Assembly: GCF_947501385.1 (NCBI RefSeq)
Contig: NZ_CANMVP010000015.1
Location: 1 to 64,000 of the forward strand
Reading direction: 5' to 3'
DNA length: 64,000 nt
Source of the DNA: an uncultured Polaribacter sp.
GTDB lineage: Bacteria; Bacteroidota; Bacteroidia; Flavobacteriales; Flavobacteriaceae
Made by a program: the position numbers and the translations under genes. The number at the start of each line of letters is the position of its first letter. Position 1 is the first letter of the stretch. Under the pieces are notes generated by a model. It saw only the letters and a program-made list of their open reading frames with translations, was not told the origin of the DNA and ran no database searches. Positions 8,984 to 17,816 of this stretch are shown here, piece by piece.

Positions 8984-8998
8984 CTCCCCAAAGGGGAG
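8984..8998. repeat. Short CTCCCC/GGGGAG hairpin
   Basis: A perfect 6-bp stem CTCCCC-AAA-GGGGAG lies between the flavin oxidase and HAD genes. It resembles CCTCCCC...GGGGAGG repeats seen in many Bacteroidota intergenic regions. Confidence 0.45.
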
Positions 8999-9058
8999 AT
9001 AAAAAAGAAGCTCCGAGTAATAATTATAGGGAGAATAATTAAATTAAAACTTATAAAA

Positions 9059-9709
9059 ATGTTACCAAAAGGAATATTATTTGATTTTGATGGTGTTATT
9101 GTCGATAGTGCAAAAAGTCACAATACCGCTTGGTCTTCTGCCTTTAAAGAATTATTTGGCACAGAAATAGCAGCGTTTCCTAAAAGTCTTTCGGGAAAAT
9201 CTCCCATGGTAATCGCAGCATATTTCTGCAGCTTCATTGGGAAAGAAGCACAAACTAAAGATTTATTTTTTCTAAAGGACACACATTTAGACGTCAATTT
9301 TACAACACCTAAGTTATTACCTGGTGTACATGAATGTACTACATTTTTATCAGAGAAAAGTATTTCATACGGAATTGCAAGTAACGCCACCAAACAGTTT
9401 TTGAAAAACAGCATTCATCATTTGAATTTAAATTTTACCACTGTTTTTGGTTTGGAAGATTACGAAAAACCAAAACCTGCCCCTGAAGCATACATTACCT
9501 TGGCAAAAGCATTAGATTTTACAGAAAATGATTTTAAAAATATTTGGGTTTTTGAAGATAGTTTAACAGGAACTACTGCTGCAAAATTAGCTGGTATGAT
9601 TCCTATTGGAATTTTAACGCAGTATTCTGAAGAGCAATTGAAAGAAGCTGGAAGTCAAATGGTTTTTCCAACATTGTTGGAAGCATATCAATATTTGAAA
9701 AACTTGTAA
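9059..9709 (+). CDS. HAD-superfamily phosphatase, phosphoglycolate phosphatase/beta-phosphoglucomutase type
   Basis: A 216-residue cytosolic HAD hydrolase. Motif I is LFDFDGVIVDS (nucleophile D9, acid/base D11), with a helical C1 cap after it. Motif II is the serine/threonine of ASNAT, motif III the lysine of YEKPKP, and motif IV is FEDSLTG. The family includes phosphoglycolate phosphatase, beta-phosphoglucomutase and sugar-phosphate phosphatases; substrate cannot be assigned. It is a single gene, followed by a hairpin with an eight-T run that reaches the end of gldA on the opposite strand. Confidence 0.85.
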   Translation: MLPKGILFDFDGVIVDSAKSHNTAWSSAFKELFGTEIAAFPKSLSGKSPMVIAAYFCSFIGKEAQTKDLFFLKDTHLDVNFTTPKLLPGVHECTTFLSEKSISYGIASNATKQFLKNSIHHLNLNFTTVFGLEDYEKPKPAPEAYITLAKALDFTENDFKNIWVFEDSLTGTTAAKLAGMIPIGILTQYSEEQLKEAGSQMVFPTLLEAYQYLKNL

Positions 9710-9735
9710 TTATTTTATAAAAATATAAGAAGATC

Positions 9736-9768
9736 CTTCAGGTTTTAAAAATCTGGAGAGTTTTTTTT
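9736..9768 (+). terminator. Rho-independent terminator after the HAD gene
   Basis: CTTCAGGTTTT pairs with AAAATCTGGAG (two G-T pairs), followed two bases later by eight T. It overlaps the stop codon of gldA, which converges from the other side. Confidence 0.75.
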
Positions 9769-10708
9769 ATACTACTGCCTTTCCAGAAATGACAGATTGA
9801 GTCAATTCTGTAAATAAACTTTCCAACGTTTTGTTTTCTAAACTCAATTCTAAAATTTTAAAGTTATTTTTTTGTGCAAAATCGAATAGCTTAGGACGCA
9901 TATCTTCTTCATTTTTAAAAGTAAGCAACCATGTATTTTTGTAAGTATTTTTTGATGAAATTAAATGCTCTAACTGATCGAATTGAGAAACTCCAATTGT
10001 AGTATTAAAAACAACTTTTATAACTTGTTCTGTGCTATTCTGAAGTTCAGCAAGTGTTTTATCAACTAAAATTTCTCCTTTTTGAATAATTATTACACGG
10101 TCGCAAACTGCCTCTACTTCTTGCATAATATGTGTAGAGAAAAGTACCGTTTTGTCTTTGCCTAATTCTTTAATCAATGTTCTAATTTCTAGCAATTGAT
10201 TTGGATCTAGACCTGTGGTTGGCTCATCTAAAATCAATACATTTGGATTGTGTAAAATAGCCGCTGCCAAACCCACTCTTTGCTGATATCCTTTAGACAA
10301 TTGATTTATTTTTTTGTGAGCTTCTGTAGTTAAACCAACTTTTTCGATACAAATTTCTATTTGGCTTTTTTGTGTCCCATTGAGCGCAGTCGAAATGTTA
10401 AATATTTCTGCATGAAATTGTAAGTATTCTCTTACATACATGTCTGTATACAACGGATTGTGCTCTGGCAAATACCCAATAGATTTTTGTGCTTTTAGTG
10501 AGTCTTGTAAAACATCTATTTCATCTACAAAAACGGCACCTTTTTCGGGCTTTATAAAACCTGTTAAGATTTTCATCATTGTAGATTTCCCAGCACCGTT
10601 TGGCCCTAAAAAACCAATAATTTGTCCTTTTCCTGCTGAAAAAGAAACTTCATTCAACGCTTTTTGAGTTTTGTAAGTTTTAGAAACGGAAGTTACTTGT
10701 ATAGACAT
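9767..10708 (-). CDS. gldA: Gliding-motility ABC transporter ATPase GldA
   Basis: The 313-residue ATPase has Walker A GPNGAGKST (35-43), the GldA-like stretch IGYLPEHNPLYTDMYVREYL (77-96), the signature LSKGYQQRVGLA, Walker B VLILDEPTTGLDPNQ and the switch histidine in STHIMQE. GldA works with GldF and GldG, which are not nearby; loss of these impairs gliding in Flavobacterium johnsoniae. Around residues 104-114 the sequence NISTALNGTQK has no counterpart I recall in other GldA proteins, and the DNA under it is a copy of a dispersed repeat (10371-10397). The -7 element TACCTTTG ends only five bases before the ATG, suggesting a leaderless transcript. Confidence 0.87.
   Translation of the reverse strand: MSIQVTSVSKTYKTQKALNEVSFSAGKGQIIGFLGPNGAGKSTMMKILTGFIKPEKGAVFVDEIDVLQDSLKAQKSIGYLPEHNPLYTDMYVREYLQFHAEIFNISTALNGTQKSQIEICIEKVGLTTEAHKKINQLSKGYQQRVGLAAAILHNPNVLILDEPTTGLDPNQLLEIRTLIKELGKDKTVLFSTHIMQEVEAVCDRVIIIQKGEILVDKTLAELQNSTEQVIKVVFNTTIGVSQFDQLEHLISSKNTYKNTWLLTFKNEEDMRPKLFDFAQKNNFKILELSLENKTLESLFTELTQSVISGKAVV
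10371..10397 (-). repeat. Dispersed repeat inside gldA, in frame
   Basis: On the gldA strand this reads CATTTCGACTGCGCTCAATG followed by GGACACA. It matches the kind of intergenic repeat (TTCGACTGCGCTCA-TGTGAC) common in flavobacterial genomes, and a relative with CTCGACTGCGCTCGAG lies at 52458-52476 in this window. The reading frame of gldA is kept. Confidence 0.6.
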
Positions 10709-10712
10709 GTTA

Positions 10713-10720
10713 CAAAGGTA
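10713..10720 (-). promoter_or_regulatory. -7 element for gldA
   Basis: TACCTTTG on the minus strand is a perfect TAnnTTTG match. Transcription would begin at or beside the gldA start codon. Confidence 0.5.
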
Positions 10721-10755
10721 GTTTGAATAATTAGTATAACGTAAATAGTATATTT

Positions 10756-11526
10756 TTAGTTTGTAGTGTTTGAATTATTCAACCTTAATTTTCGAACACT
10801 TTTCATACGAGACCAAGCTATTTTATGACGCTGCTTATACAGCCATAAGGTTCCCAAATCTAATAGAAAGTAGAAGAAACTAATGCCACTTGGCGGATTT
10901 CCACTTGGTAAAAAAGGTATAAGATCCCAAGCTGTTGCTGGCCACCACCAACATTGGTAACTTGTACCCACAATTTCTAAAAACGCAACTGCCAAATACA
11001 TTGTCAAATAAAACAAACGCTCTCTAGGTTTTTTTCTTAAAATCATTAACGTAGCTGCTGTTAATACAAAACCGAATACATCATTCTTAAAAATTAAAAA
11101 GAAGATAGCATATAAAACAATTAAAATAGTAAACGCTTTTTCTAATTTTATACTATTATGTTTAGAATACGATGTCTTTACAAAATATAGAACACCTGCA
11201 TAGACCAAAGCATGTCCCATGGGAATATAATGAGGTACATTTTCTAACCTATAGGTATACATTCCCATAACTAGTGAAAATAAATATTCGCCAACAAAAC
11301 CTATAACTACGGCATATATAAGTTGCTCTTTAATCCTTGAATTTACTTTCAATAAAGTGATACAAAATATAACAACCATTATAACATTTGCCAACCACTG
11401 TAAATCTTGATAGTTTTCTGTTACATAAACGCTATCAATAAAAAGCCCTATGGAAATATAAAGAAATAAAATTCCGAGAGTTTTTAGAAATGCTGAAGAA
11501 AAAGTTTTAGATGTTACTACGCTCAT
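10756..11526 (-). CDS. Unrecognised polytopic membrane protein coupled to a reductase
   Basis: I do not recognise this 256-residue protein. It has seven or eight hydrophobic segments (roughly 12-31, 42-60, 68-86, 98-115, 128-146, 150-160, 168-186, 212-230), a polar stretch GMYTYRLENVPHYIPMGHA in the middle, and a tryptophan-rich loop (QCWWWPATAWDL, about 196-207) followed by a PSGNPPSG turn. The basic C-terminus is cytosolic by charge. It starts 3 bases after the stop of the geranylgeranyl-reductase-like gene, so they share a transcript. I infer a membrane role in the same isoprenoid or lipid-linked process, without direct evidence. Confidence 0.7.
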   Translation of the reverse strand: MSVVTSKTFSSAFLKTLGILFLYISIGLFIDSVYVTENYQDLQWLANVIMVVIFCITLLKVNSRIKEQLIYAVVIGFVGEYLFSLVMGMYTYRLENVPHYIPMGHALVYAGVLYFVKTSYSKHNSIKLEKAFTILIVLYAIFFLIFKNDVFGFVLTAATLMILRKKPRERLFYLTMYLAVAFLEIVGTSYQCWWWPATAWDLIPFLPSGNPPSGISFFYFLLDLGTLWLYKQRHKIAWSRMKSVRKLRLNNSNTTN

Positions 11527-11529
11527 ATT

Positions 11530-12669
11530 TTAAGAGAAAATAGCGTTTCTCAATTTCTTTTTTATTTTTTTGTTGATGTCTTTCGGATAGGTCCTTTCGC
11601 CCATTAAAATTTGTGTCATTCCTTCACAAATGCTATCACCGTATTTTTTGATTAAAAAATTTCTAATTTTTTCATTTTCATAAAATAGTTTAGACAAACG
11701 CAAGCCCGTTTTTAACTCAGGAATTAAATCTTCATTTAACTTGTTATTGTAAATTTCTGCGGATAGTTTTTCGTCTAAATTTCCTTCAATAATTGATTCA
11801 GCAGCCATGATTCCAGAGAATATAGCATTGGATATTCCCTCTGCTGTTAACGGATCTGCAAAACCTGCTGCATCTCCTACTAAAAATACATTCTTTTTTA
11901 CAAAGCTGTCTGTTCTTGGAGAAACAGGAATTTGAAAACCATGCATTTCTTCAGAAATAATTTCTTTAATGCCTAACGTATCTGTAAGATATGCTCTGTA
12001 CAACTTTTTAAAATCGACTTTTACTTTTCTAAACGATGCCAAACCGATAGACAAATGGTTTTTCTTTGGAAAACTCCAACCATATCCCATAGGAATTGCA
12101 TCAAAATCTAAACGAACACTTTTAGAAAGTCTTTTAAAATCTTCGGTATTTACTTCAACCTCATATTCTAATGCAGGAATTAACAAACGAGTTTCTTTCC
12201 ATCCAGAAAGTTTTGCTGTTGGACTTAAAACACCATCTGCAGCAATTACAAATTTTGTTTGTACGTCTCCTTGAGAAGTATGTAAAATAATGTTTTCTGC
12301 AAAAGTGATGTTTTTTAATTTATGATTTTCTAAGAGTGTAATTCCTTTTTCTTTTGCTTTTTCAACAAGAAACTTATCAAAGTCATCTCTCATGACCATA
12401 CTAATTACGGGTTCTTTTCTTTCTGAAAAAACATGTACACCAGCTTTTTTAAAAAAAGCATCTACTCTAAAAAATTCTTTTTCTACAACTTCACTAACAT
12501 CAAAAGGCATTTTTCTTCTTCCTCTGTATGCAAAACCTCCTCCACAAGTTTTATACCTTGGTAAGGTTTCTTTTTCAATAATTACTGTAGAGATTCCTTT
12601 TTCAGCTAATTTTAACGCTGCCGAAGCACCTGCGGGTCCACTACCAATGATGGCTACATCGAAGAACAT
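11530..12669 (-). CDS. Geranylgeranyl reductase family FAD-dependent oxidoreductase
   Basis: A 379-residue flavoprotein. The N-terminal Rossmann motif is VAIIGSGPAGASAALKLAEKG (5-25), followed by the family block PRYKTCGGGFAYRG (about 38-51). A second FAD contact is GDAAGFADPLTAEGI (about 266-280). Family members reduce double bonds of prenyl chains in chlorophyll, menaquinone or archaeal lipids; in flavobacteria the substrate is unsettled, and other family members act in different pathways. There is no signal peptide. A strong -7 element (TATATTTG) lies 20-27 bases upstream, and the gene is followed 3 bases later by an unknown membrane protein. Confidence 0.85.
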   Translation of the reverse strand: MFFDVAIIGSGPAGASAALKLAEKGISTVIIEKETLPRYKTCGGGFAYRGRRKMPFDVSEVVEKEFFRVDAFFKKAGVHVFSERKEPVISMVMRDDFDKFLVEKAKEKGITLLENHKLKNITFAENIILHTSQGDVQTKFVIAADGVLSPTAKLSGWKETRLLIPALEYEVEVNTEDFKRLSKSVRLDFDAIPMGYGWSFPKKNHLSIGLASFRKVKVDFKKLYRAYLTDTLGIKEIISEEMHGFQIPVSPRTDSFVKKNVFLVGDAAGFADPLTAEGISNAIFSGIMAAESIIEGNLDEKLSAEIYNNKLNEDLIPELKTGLRLSKLFYENEKIRNFLIKKYGDSICEGMTQILMGERTYPKDINKKIKKKLRNAIFS

Positions 12670-12688
12670 ATATTATAATTTATTTCTA

Positions 12689-12696
12689 CAAATATA
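12689..12696 (-). promoter_or_regulatory. -7 element for the reductase/membrane-protein operon
   Basis: TATATTTG on the minus strand matches TAnnTTTG, 20 bases upstream of the reductase start codon. Confidence 0.55.
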
Positions 12697-12709
12697 TTGT
12701 TTAAAATAA

Positions 12710-12738
12710 AAAATGGCTCAAAAAGTTTGAGCCATTTT
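12710..12738 (-). terminator. Terminator of the GLPGLI/outer-membrane operon
   Basis: A perfect 13-bp stem, AAAATGGCTCAAA paired with TTTGAGCCATTTT around a 3-base loop, lies just past the stop of the outer-membrane gene. It also separates the promoter of the next minus-strand operon. Confidence 0.8.
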
Positions 12739-12761
12739 AATTAAATATATGTTATGCTATT

Positions 12762-15512
12762 TTATAACTGATATCTTACTCTTAAACTTACAAATCTTGG
12801 CAATATAAAAGTTTCATTAACTGTAAATGAAATAATACTCTGACTAACAGAAGCATTAGAACCTGTTGCTAGTAAGTTACTGCCTACCAACTCATATTCC
12901 CATTTTGCATCTTTATCTTTTCTATAGGCTAATGTAGCATTCCAGATATTAAACGAATTTAAAACACTTCCATCTTGTCTTTGTTCTGTATAAGAAAAAT
13001 CAGATTTTACTGTTAAGGAATTCCAAATATAGGCATCAAAATCAATAGATGGGGCATGTCTTATGGTTTTAATATCTGTTGGTCTAGAACTATTAATTTG
13101 ATCACTAAATGTTAAATTATAGCGCAGACTTACATTTGGAGCTTTTGTGAAATTTGTACCAATTCTAGTATTAAAACCTCTTGAAATATTTTCATTTGTA
13201 TTTTCTTCTGAATTCAAAAATTGATAACTTTTATTGTAAGAATAATTACCACCGAATCTTGCTGTAATCTTTTTTATGGTTTTACTAACACTACCAAATG
13301 CAGAAAAATTTTCATTGTCTAAAGGCGAATTGATAGAAGTACTACTTCTAACTACAGAACCAGGCTCGAAAATAGTATTATTATTTACTTGGTCTGAAGT
13401 TTTTGTATAATTGACTCTTGCAAAAACGCTGCTATTATTAAATAAGTTAAAGCTTCTATAGTTTAAGTTGAAATTATGAGAACTCGCATTTAATAAGCTC
13501 GCATTTCCTGCAAAGAAAGAGTTATAGTTATTTGCTACAATACCTCTAGCAATTTGGTTTACATCTGTAAAATTTACTTGTTCTCTATAACTAAAATTTA
13601 AACTTTCACTTCGTTTAAACTGCATAATCATTTCAAATTCTGGTAGAAATTTCGTGAATTTGTCTTGAAAAAACTCTGTTTCGTATTGTGTATTTCTCGA
13701 ATTGTAAGAATGCATTGTAAAGCCTGGTGTAAATGTAAAAATACCTGCTTTTAAACGATATCTTAGTCCTGCATACAAATCTGTAAAATTATACTCTGTA
13801 TCATTTGTAATCTGCTCATCATCTATGCCTTCAATAGCTGGACTTGGGTCAAACTCGGTTCCATTGTCTAAAATTTGAAAAAATCTAGAATCAAAATTTT
13901 GCTTACTTAAAATAGTACCTGCAACAAAATTCAAATTACTTTTTGAATTTAAAATATAGTAATAATCTAATTTCGCATCTAATTGGTTTGATTTTACTTT
14001 TCTATCTTGTTCTAAGTTATAGAATTGATTAGACCTGTCTAAGCCTAAACTCTCTGCTGCATCGTCAAAACCATCATTATCAACAGCATCGTTATTATTA
14101 GGATTATTTTCTAAAGAAGCAATGTAGAAAGGATCTTCATCTTGTAACAAATGCTGTACCTCTAAAGCAAAAATACTTTTTTCACTGGCCGTATAGAAAT
14201 AACTAAAATCTTGATTTATAGTATAAGGTGTCGCTTTCTCTCTTTCAACAATATCACTCAAAACCAGAGAATTTACATTGTCTGTTCTAAATTCATTAGA
14301 AAAACGACCAGAGATATTATAATTCAATTGATTGTTAAAATCTTTCTTATATATTGTACTAAACCTAAACAAACCTGTATTACTAGTTTGATCTGTTGTA
14401 TTATCAACAAAATCATCTGGAGTGGCTGGATCTATATAATCTATATCATTAATATTTCTTTGTCCATTACTATTACTAGACCAAATTAAAAAACCATTTA
14501 AATCTAATTTTTTATTAGGTGAATAACTAAAGTTTAATGCAGATAGTTTGGTTTCAATTCTATTGGCATTTCTAGCACTCGCTGTTAGAAAACCAATTCC
14601 AGCATCTGCAATATTAATGTTTGTACCGTTAGATGGACTCTGACTTTGAAAGCTTCCACCAAAACTTCTTACATCTCTTCTACTTAAGACCACTTCACCA
14701 ATATTATTTACATCTCCAATAACATTTATGGTATATTTGGGTGTATAATAAAATAATTTTGGTTGAAATAAATACAAATCAGCATCTGGAGAATTTCCAA
14801 CTCCAGCTGTTACATCTCCAAACCAAAAATTCTTTTTACCTTCTTTTAGCTTGATATTTATCGCAACTCGATCTTGGTTGTTTTGAACACCACTCAACTG
14901 ACTTACATCCCCATAATTTCTTAAAACCTGAATTTTATCTACGGCATTAGAGGGAATGTTTTTGGAAGCCAATTTAGTATCGCCACTAAAAAACTCTTTA
15001 CCATCTACCATTATTTTCTCAACAACCTTTCCTTCCACTTCAATTTCACCATCATCATTCACCTCAACACCTGGTAATTTTTTTAAAACATCTTCTAATT
15101 TACGTTCAGAACCGTTTTGAAAAGAATCTGCATTGTAGATGATAGTATCTCCTCTTACAGTTACGGGCATTTTAGAGACAATTTCTATACCATCTAGCAT
15201 GTTATCTTCAAACATGGTAAAGTTTTTACTCATATCTGTAGTACTTGTTTTTACAAACGCACTAATTTCTTTAAAACCAATATAACTTATTTTTATATTG
15301 TAAACAGTGTTGGTTTTTAAATCTAACTTAAAGTTCCCTTTCGCATCTGTAAAACCATAAGAAGCTATTCTTTTCGCTACGGTATCTAGTGCGATTACAT
15401 TTGCCATTTCTAAGGGGGTTCCTACAGAATCTGTTACAACTCCTCTATATTCTATTTGTGCTGAAGTTGCCGCAGAAATCATTAAAATGGCAATTACTAG
15501 GATTTTTTTCAT
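12762..15512 (-). CDS. Outer-membrane beta-barrel protein with carboxypeptidase-like regulatory domain (TonB-receptor type)
   Basis: A 916-residue outer-membrane protein with signal peptide (about 1-18, ending SAQ). A CarboxypepD_reg-like beta-sandwich (about 20-105) is followed by a plug-like segment (about 120-225, with RKLEDVLKKLPGVEV). A long barrel follows, of the OMP_b-brl_3 type. No TonB box is evident at the N-terminus. It is the last gene of an operon behind two GLPGLI proteins and a small secreted protein, divergent from a two-component system. Barrels of this family commonly sit beside GLPGLI genes in Bacteroidota; the substrate is unknown. Confidence 0.85.
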   Translation of the reverse strand: MKKILVIAILMISAATSAQIEYRGVVTDSVGTPLEMANVIALDTVAKRIASYGFTDAKGNFKLDLKTNTVYNIKISYIGFKEISAFVKTSTTDMSKNFTMFEDNMLDGIEIVSKMPVTVRGDTIIYNADSFQNGSERKLEDVLKKLPGVEVNDDGEIEVEGKVVEKIMVDGKEFFSGDTKLASKNIPSNAVDKIQVLRNYGDVSQLSGVQNNQDRVAINIKLKEGKKNFWFGDVTAGVGNSPDADLYLFQPKLFYYTPKYTINVIGDVNNIGEVVLSRRDVRSFGGSFQSQSPSNGTNINIADAGIGFLTASARNANRIETKLSALNFSYSPNKKLDLNGFLIWSSNSNGQRNINDIDYIDPATPDDFVDNTTDQTSNTGLFRFSTIYKKDFNNQLNYNISGRFSNEFRTDNVNSLVLSDIVEREKATPYTINQDFSYFYTASEKSIFALEVQHLLQDEDPFYIASLENNPNNNDAVDNDGFDDAAESLGLDRSNQFYNLEQDRKVKSNQLDAKLDYYYILNSKSNLNFVAGTILSKQNFDSRFFQILDNGTEFDPSPAIEGIDDEQITNDTEYNFTDLYAGLRYRLKAGIFTFTPGFTMHSYNSRNTQYETEFFQDKFTKFLPEFEMIMQFKRSESLNFSYREQVNFTDVNQIARGIVANNYNSFFAGNASLLNASSHNFNLNYRSFNLFNNSSVFARVNYTKTSDQVNNNTIFEPGSVVRSSTSINSPLDNENFSAFGSVSKTIKKITARFGGNYSYNKSYQFLNSEENTNENISRGFNTRIGTNFTKAPNVSLRYNLTFSDQINSSRPTDIKTIRHAPSIDFDAYIWNSLTVKSDFSYTEQRQDGSVLNSFNIWNATLAYRKDKDAKWEYELVGSNLLATGSNASVSQSIISFTVNETFILPRFVSLRVRYQL

Positions 15513-15540
15513 GTGTCTTTTATTAATTCATTTTTTTTAA

Positions 15541-16410
15541 TTAGTTTCTACGTCTTCCACCACCTCTACTTCCTCTTGCTTGAAAGCGTTCTTTTAATTC
15601 TTCTGTTTTTTCTTTTATAATTTCATTATATTCTTCTCTTGAAACTTCTTTTCCTTTTTTAGGTTCTTCTATTTCTAAAAGACCTTCAGAACTAATAGTA
15701 ACTTCTGTACAAAGCATTGTTGTTCTTCCTGCATTTAACTCTAAAATTAAACCTGGTAAACCATAATATTTATCTGGTCCAGTACTTACGGGAATTTGTG
15801 GTGTATACCAAGCTGTAACGTTTAGCATTTTTTTCTCTATTTCTTTCTCTTCTGTATTTGTAGGATCTTTTTTCTTATCATTTCCTCTGCCTCTTCTCCC
15901 AAAAATACTTCCGAAATCAATATTTTTATCTTCTATAGTTAGCGTTGCTTTATAACAGGTATATTGACCAATTTTTTTTGTTTCTGTACCCATTTCCCAT
16001 TCTGGTTGCTCCATTTCTTCAACAATTAAAAAACGTTTGCTAAATTGCTCTACATCTTCAATCATTTTATTGTCTTTTGTATTTTTATAGATTGAACCTT
16101 GCCCATTACTTCTTCCCCAACTTGGCCCAGAAGCTCCTGGTGCTTCTAATGAAACTTCTTCTTTAAAAGAAGATGCTGTTTTATTAAAAGTTAATGTGTA
16201 TGTTTTTTCTAAGAAGTTTTTCATACGAGCCATAATTTCTTTTTTTCTTTGCTCGCTCATTTGATCTCCAAACCTGCTCATGTCCATGGTTGTTTTAGAC
16301 ATATACACAGCTTTGCCCTGAAAATTCTTCTGTGCAAATGTGGTGATGCTAATGAATGCTAATAGGATTGTAAATAGTGGTTTCATAATTTTTGTATAAT
16401 TTTTTGTCAA
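15541..16410 (-). CDS. GLPGLI family secreted protein (copy 2)
   Basis: This 289-residue protein carries the family-defining motif YYGLPGLILELNAG (about 218-231). An ATG-started N-terminus with a hydrophobic signal peptide (LFTILLAFISITTFAQ) sends it to the envelope. The mature N-terminus, FQGKAVYMSKT, resembles that of the neighbouring copy. The C-terminus is glycine/arginine-rich. The start shown includes a short polar lead (MTKNYTKI) before an internal ATG (MKPLF), which is the likelier start and lies at 16386. Function of the family is unknown. It lies 28 bases upstream of the barrel gene. Confidence 0.85.
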   Translation of the reverse strand: MTKNYTKIMKPLFTILLAFISITTFAQKNFQGKAVYMSKTTMDMSRFGDQMSEQRKKEIMARMKNFLEKTYTLTFNKTASSFKEEVSLEAPGASGPSWGRSNGQGSIYKNTKDNKMIEDVEQFSKRFLIVEEMEQPEWEMGTETKKIGQYTCYKATLTIEDKNIDFGSIFGRRGRGNDKKKDPTNTEEKEIEKKMLNVTAWYTPQIPVSTGPDKYYGLPGLILELNAGRTTMLCTEVTISSEGLLEIEEPKKGKEVSREEYNEIIKEKTEELKERFQARGSRGGGRRRN

Positions 16411-16496
16411 AACTAGTGTTTAAAACTAACCCTTAGACTTAAATAAAACTTAAAAGTTTAATTTAAAAATCAAAAAATTAAACAAAGATTGAAATT

Positions 16497-17339
16497 TTAT
16501 CCACCCATTTTAATTTTTACTCCATTTCCTAAATCCATTCCATTTCTACTTTTCATCTTTTCTAACATTTCTTGGGTTTTCTTTTCTTGAATTTCAGTAA
16601 ACGTTTTTAAGGAAACAACCTTCCCTTTCTCTGGTTCTTTGATTGTAATTTTTTCTGACGGATTTAATACAATCTCTGTACAAACAATTGTTTTTTTACC
16701 ATCATTTATCTCTAAAATTAAACCGGGTAAACCTTGGTAGTTCCCAGGGCCATTGCTCACTGAAACTTGAGGTGTATACCAAGCTGTAGTAACTACGGTT
16801 TCTTTCTTTTTTTCTTCAATAGTTTCACCATCTTTCATCCTAATGTTCTTATGCTCTACTTCTTTTGTATAAGTAGCTTTATAACAGGTATAGGTTCCTA
16901 TATTTTTAGTTTCAGATGATAATTCCCATGCGTATACAGGTAATGTATCTTTCACTAAAAAACGTTTTCCTTGAATCTCTGTTTGATTTACAAAACGCCT
17001 ATCTTGAGTATTTTTATAATAAATACTACCATTTCCAGCCCCTCCTATAGAGATTACTCTAAAACTTTTGCTCCCCGCTTGTCTCTTTGGTGCTTTTAAT
17101 TGCACCTCTTCTTTATAAATAGATGTTGATTTATCAAATTCTAAAATGAATGTTTTTTGGTTCATTTTTTGCATTCGTTTTCTAAACTCTTCTTGCATTT
17201 TTTCACTAATACCTTCTTTTTCGCCTCCAAAACTAATATTAGATTTTTCACTCGTTTTATAAATTGCTTTTCCTTGAAAGTCTTGCGCATGTATTGTTGC
17301 CACAAATAGAAATGCTACTATTAGAATAATTGTTTTCAT
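16497..17339 (-). CDS. GLPGLI family secreted protein (copy 1)
   Basis: A 280-residue paralogue of the downstream gene, with a signal peptide (about 1-18, ending IHAQ) and the motif YQGLPGLILEINDG (about 201-214). Both copies share the order FQGKA(I/V)Y, STTEEV-like segment, GSIYKNT/GSIYYKNT, KRFLV, YTCYKAT, AWYTPQ(I/V)(P/V)VS and then GLPGLI. This copy has a lysine/glutamate-rich insert (about 167-183). It starts 3 bases after the stop of the small secreted protein. The conserved cysteine in YTCYKAT and the later CTE cysteine could form a disulphide in both copies, which is inference. Confidence 0.85.
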   Translation of the reverse strand: MKTIILIVAFLFVATIHAQDFQGKAIYKTSEKSNISFGGEKEGISEKMQEEFRKRMQKMNQKTFILEFDKSTSIYKEEVQLKAPKRQAGSKSFRVISIGGAGNGSIYYKNTQDRRFVNQTEIQGKRFLVKDTLPVYAWELSSETKNIGTYTCYKATYTKEVEHKNIRMKDGETIEEKKKETVVTTAWYTPQVSVSNGPGNYQGLPGLILEINDGKKTIVCTEIVLNPSEKITIKEPEKGKVVSLKTFTEIQEKKTQEMLEKMKSRNGMDLGNGVKIKMGG

Positions 17340-17342
17340 AAT

Positions 17343-17708
17343 TTAGTTGTTTTGATGTTTTTTAGAAATTTTAATAATTGATTTTACTCCTTTTTTTGCT
17401 TTTATAATTAAAGAGTCTATGTTTTTACTTTCACCAGAAACCTTAAATGAACTTTTAAACTTATTTTTAGATTTTTTAAAATCTAACCCAAAAGTCATTT
17501 CAATAATTTCCTTTGGCTTATTGATTTCAAAAGCTTCTTTTACATGTTTCCAATCGATTGTTTTTAAAGCTTCGATGTTATCCACAGTGTAAGAAATCGA
17601 GGTTACTTTTACGCCTGATGTTGTTATTTTCTTATGTGTTGAAATCTCTTGCTGACCAAAAATTATGGAAGCAAAAAGAAACATAAATACTACTGGAAAT
17701 TTTTTCAT
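17343..17708 (-). CDS. Small secreted protein of unknown function
   Basis: A 121-residue lysine-rich protein (pI high by inspection) with an N-terminal signal peptide, MKKFPVVFMFLFASIIFGQQ. I do not recognise a domain. The start at 17708 is chosen over an in-frame codon at 17732 because the signal peptide begins there. It is the first gene of the operon that continues with two GLPGLI genes and the barrel protein. The upstream region has a near-consensus -7 element (CATCTTTG, 17735-17742) and the phased GTTAAC repeats. Confidence 0.7.
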   Translation of the reverse strand: MKKFPVVFMFLFASIIFGQQEISTHKKITTSGVKVTSISYTVDNIEALKTIDWKHVKEAFEINKPKEIIEMTFGLDFKKSKNKFKSSFKVSGESKNIDSLIIKAKKGVKSIIKISKKHQNN

Positions 17709-17734
17709 TAATATGGATTTTAATAGGAACAATA

Positions 17735-17742
17735 CAAAGATG
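17735..17742 (-). promoter_or_regulatory. -7 element for the GLPGLI operon
   Basis: CATCTTTG on the minus strand differs from TAnnTTTG at one position. The expected start of transcription is near 17730. The nearest GTTAAC repeat is 23 bases upstream, where an OmpR-family activator would contact polymerase. Confidence 0.45.
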
Positions 17743-17764
17743 CGTATGAAAATTAGCTTTTTGA

Positions 17765-17790
17765 GTTAACGAGTGTTAACGACTGTTAAC
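17765..17790. promoter_or_regulatory. Three phased GTTAAC repeats, candidate response-regulator operator
   Basis: GTTAAC occurs at 17765-17770, 17775-17780 and 17785-17790, exactly 10 bases apart, one helical turn each. Two of them read TGTTAAC. The block lies between the GLPGLI operon and the histidine kinase gene, 23 bases from the -7 element of the first and 26 bases from that of the second. OmpR/PhoB-type regulators bind such direct repeats. Confidence 0.6.
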
Positions 17791-17816
17791 AGCCATGTAT
17801 TCTTAAAATTACTACC

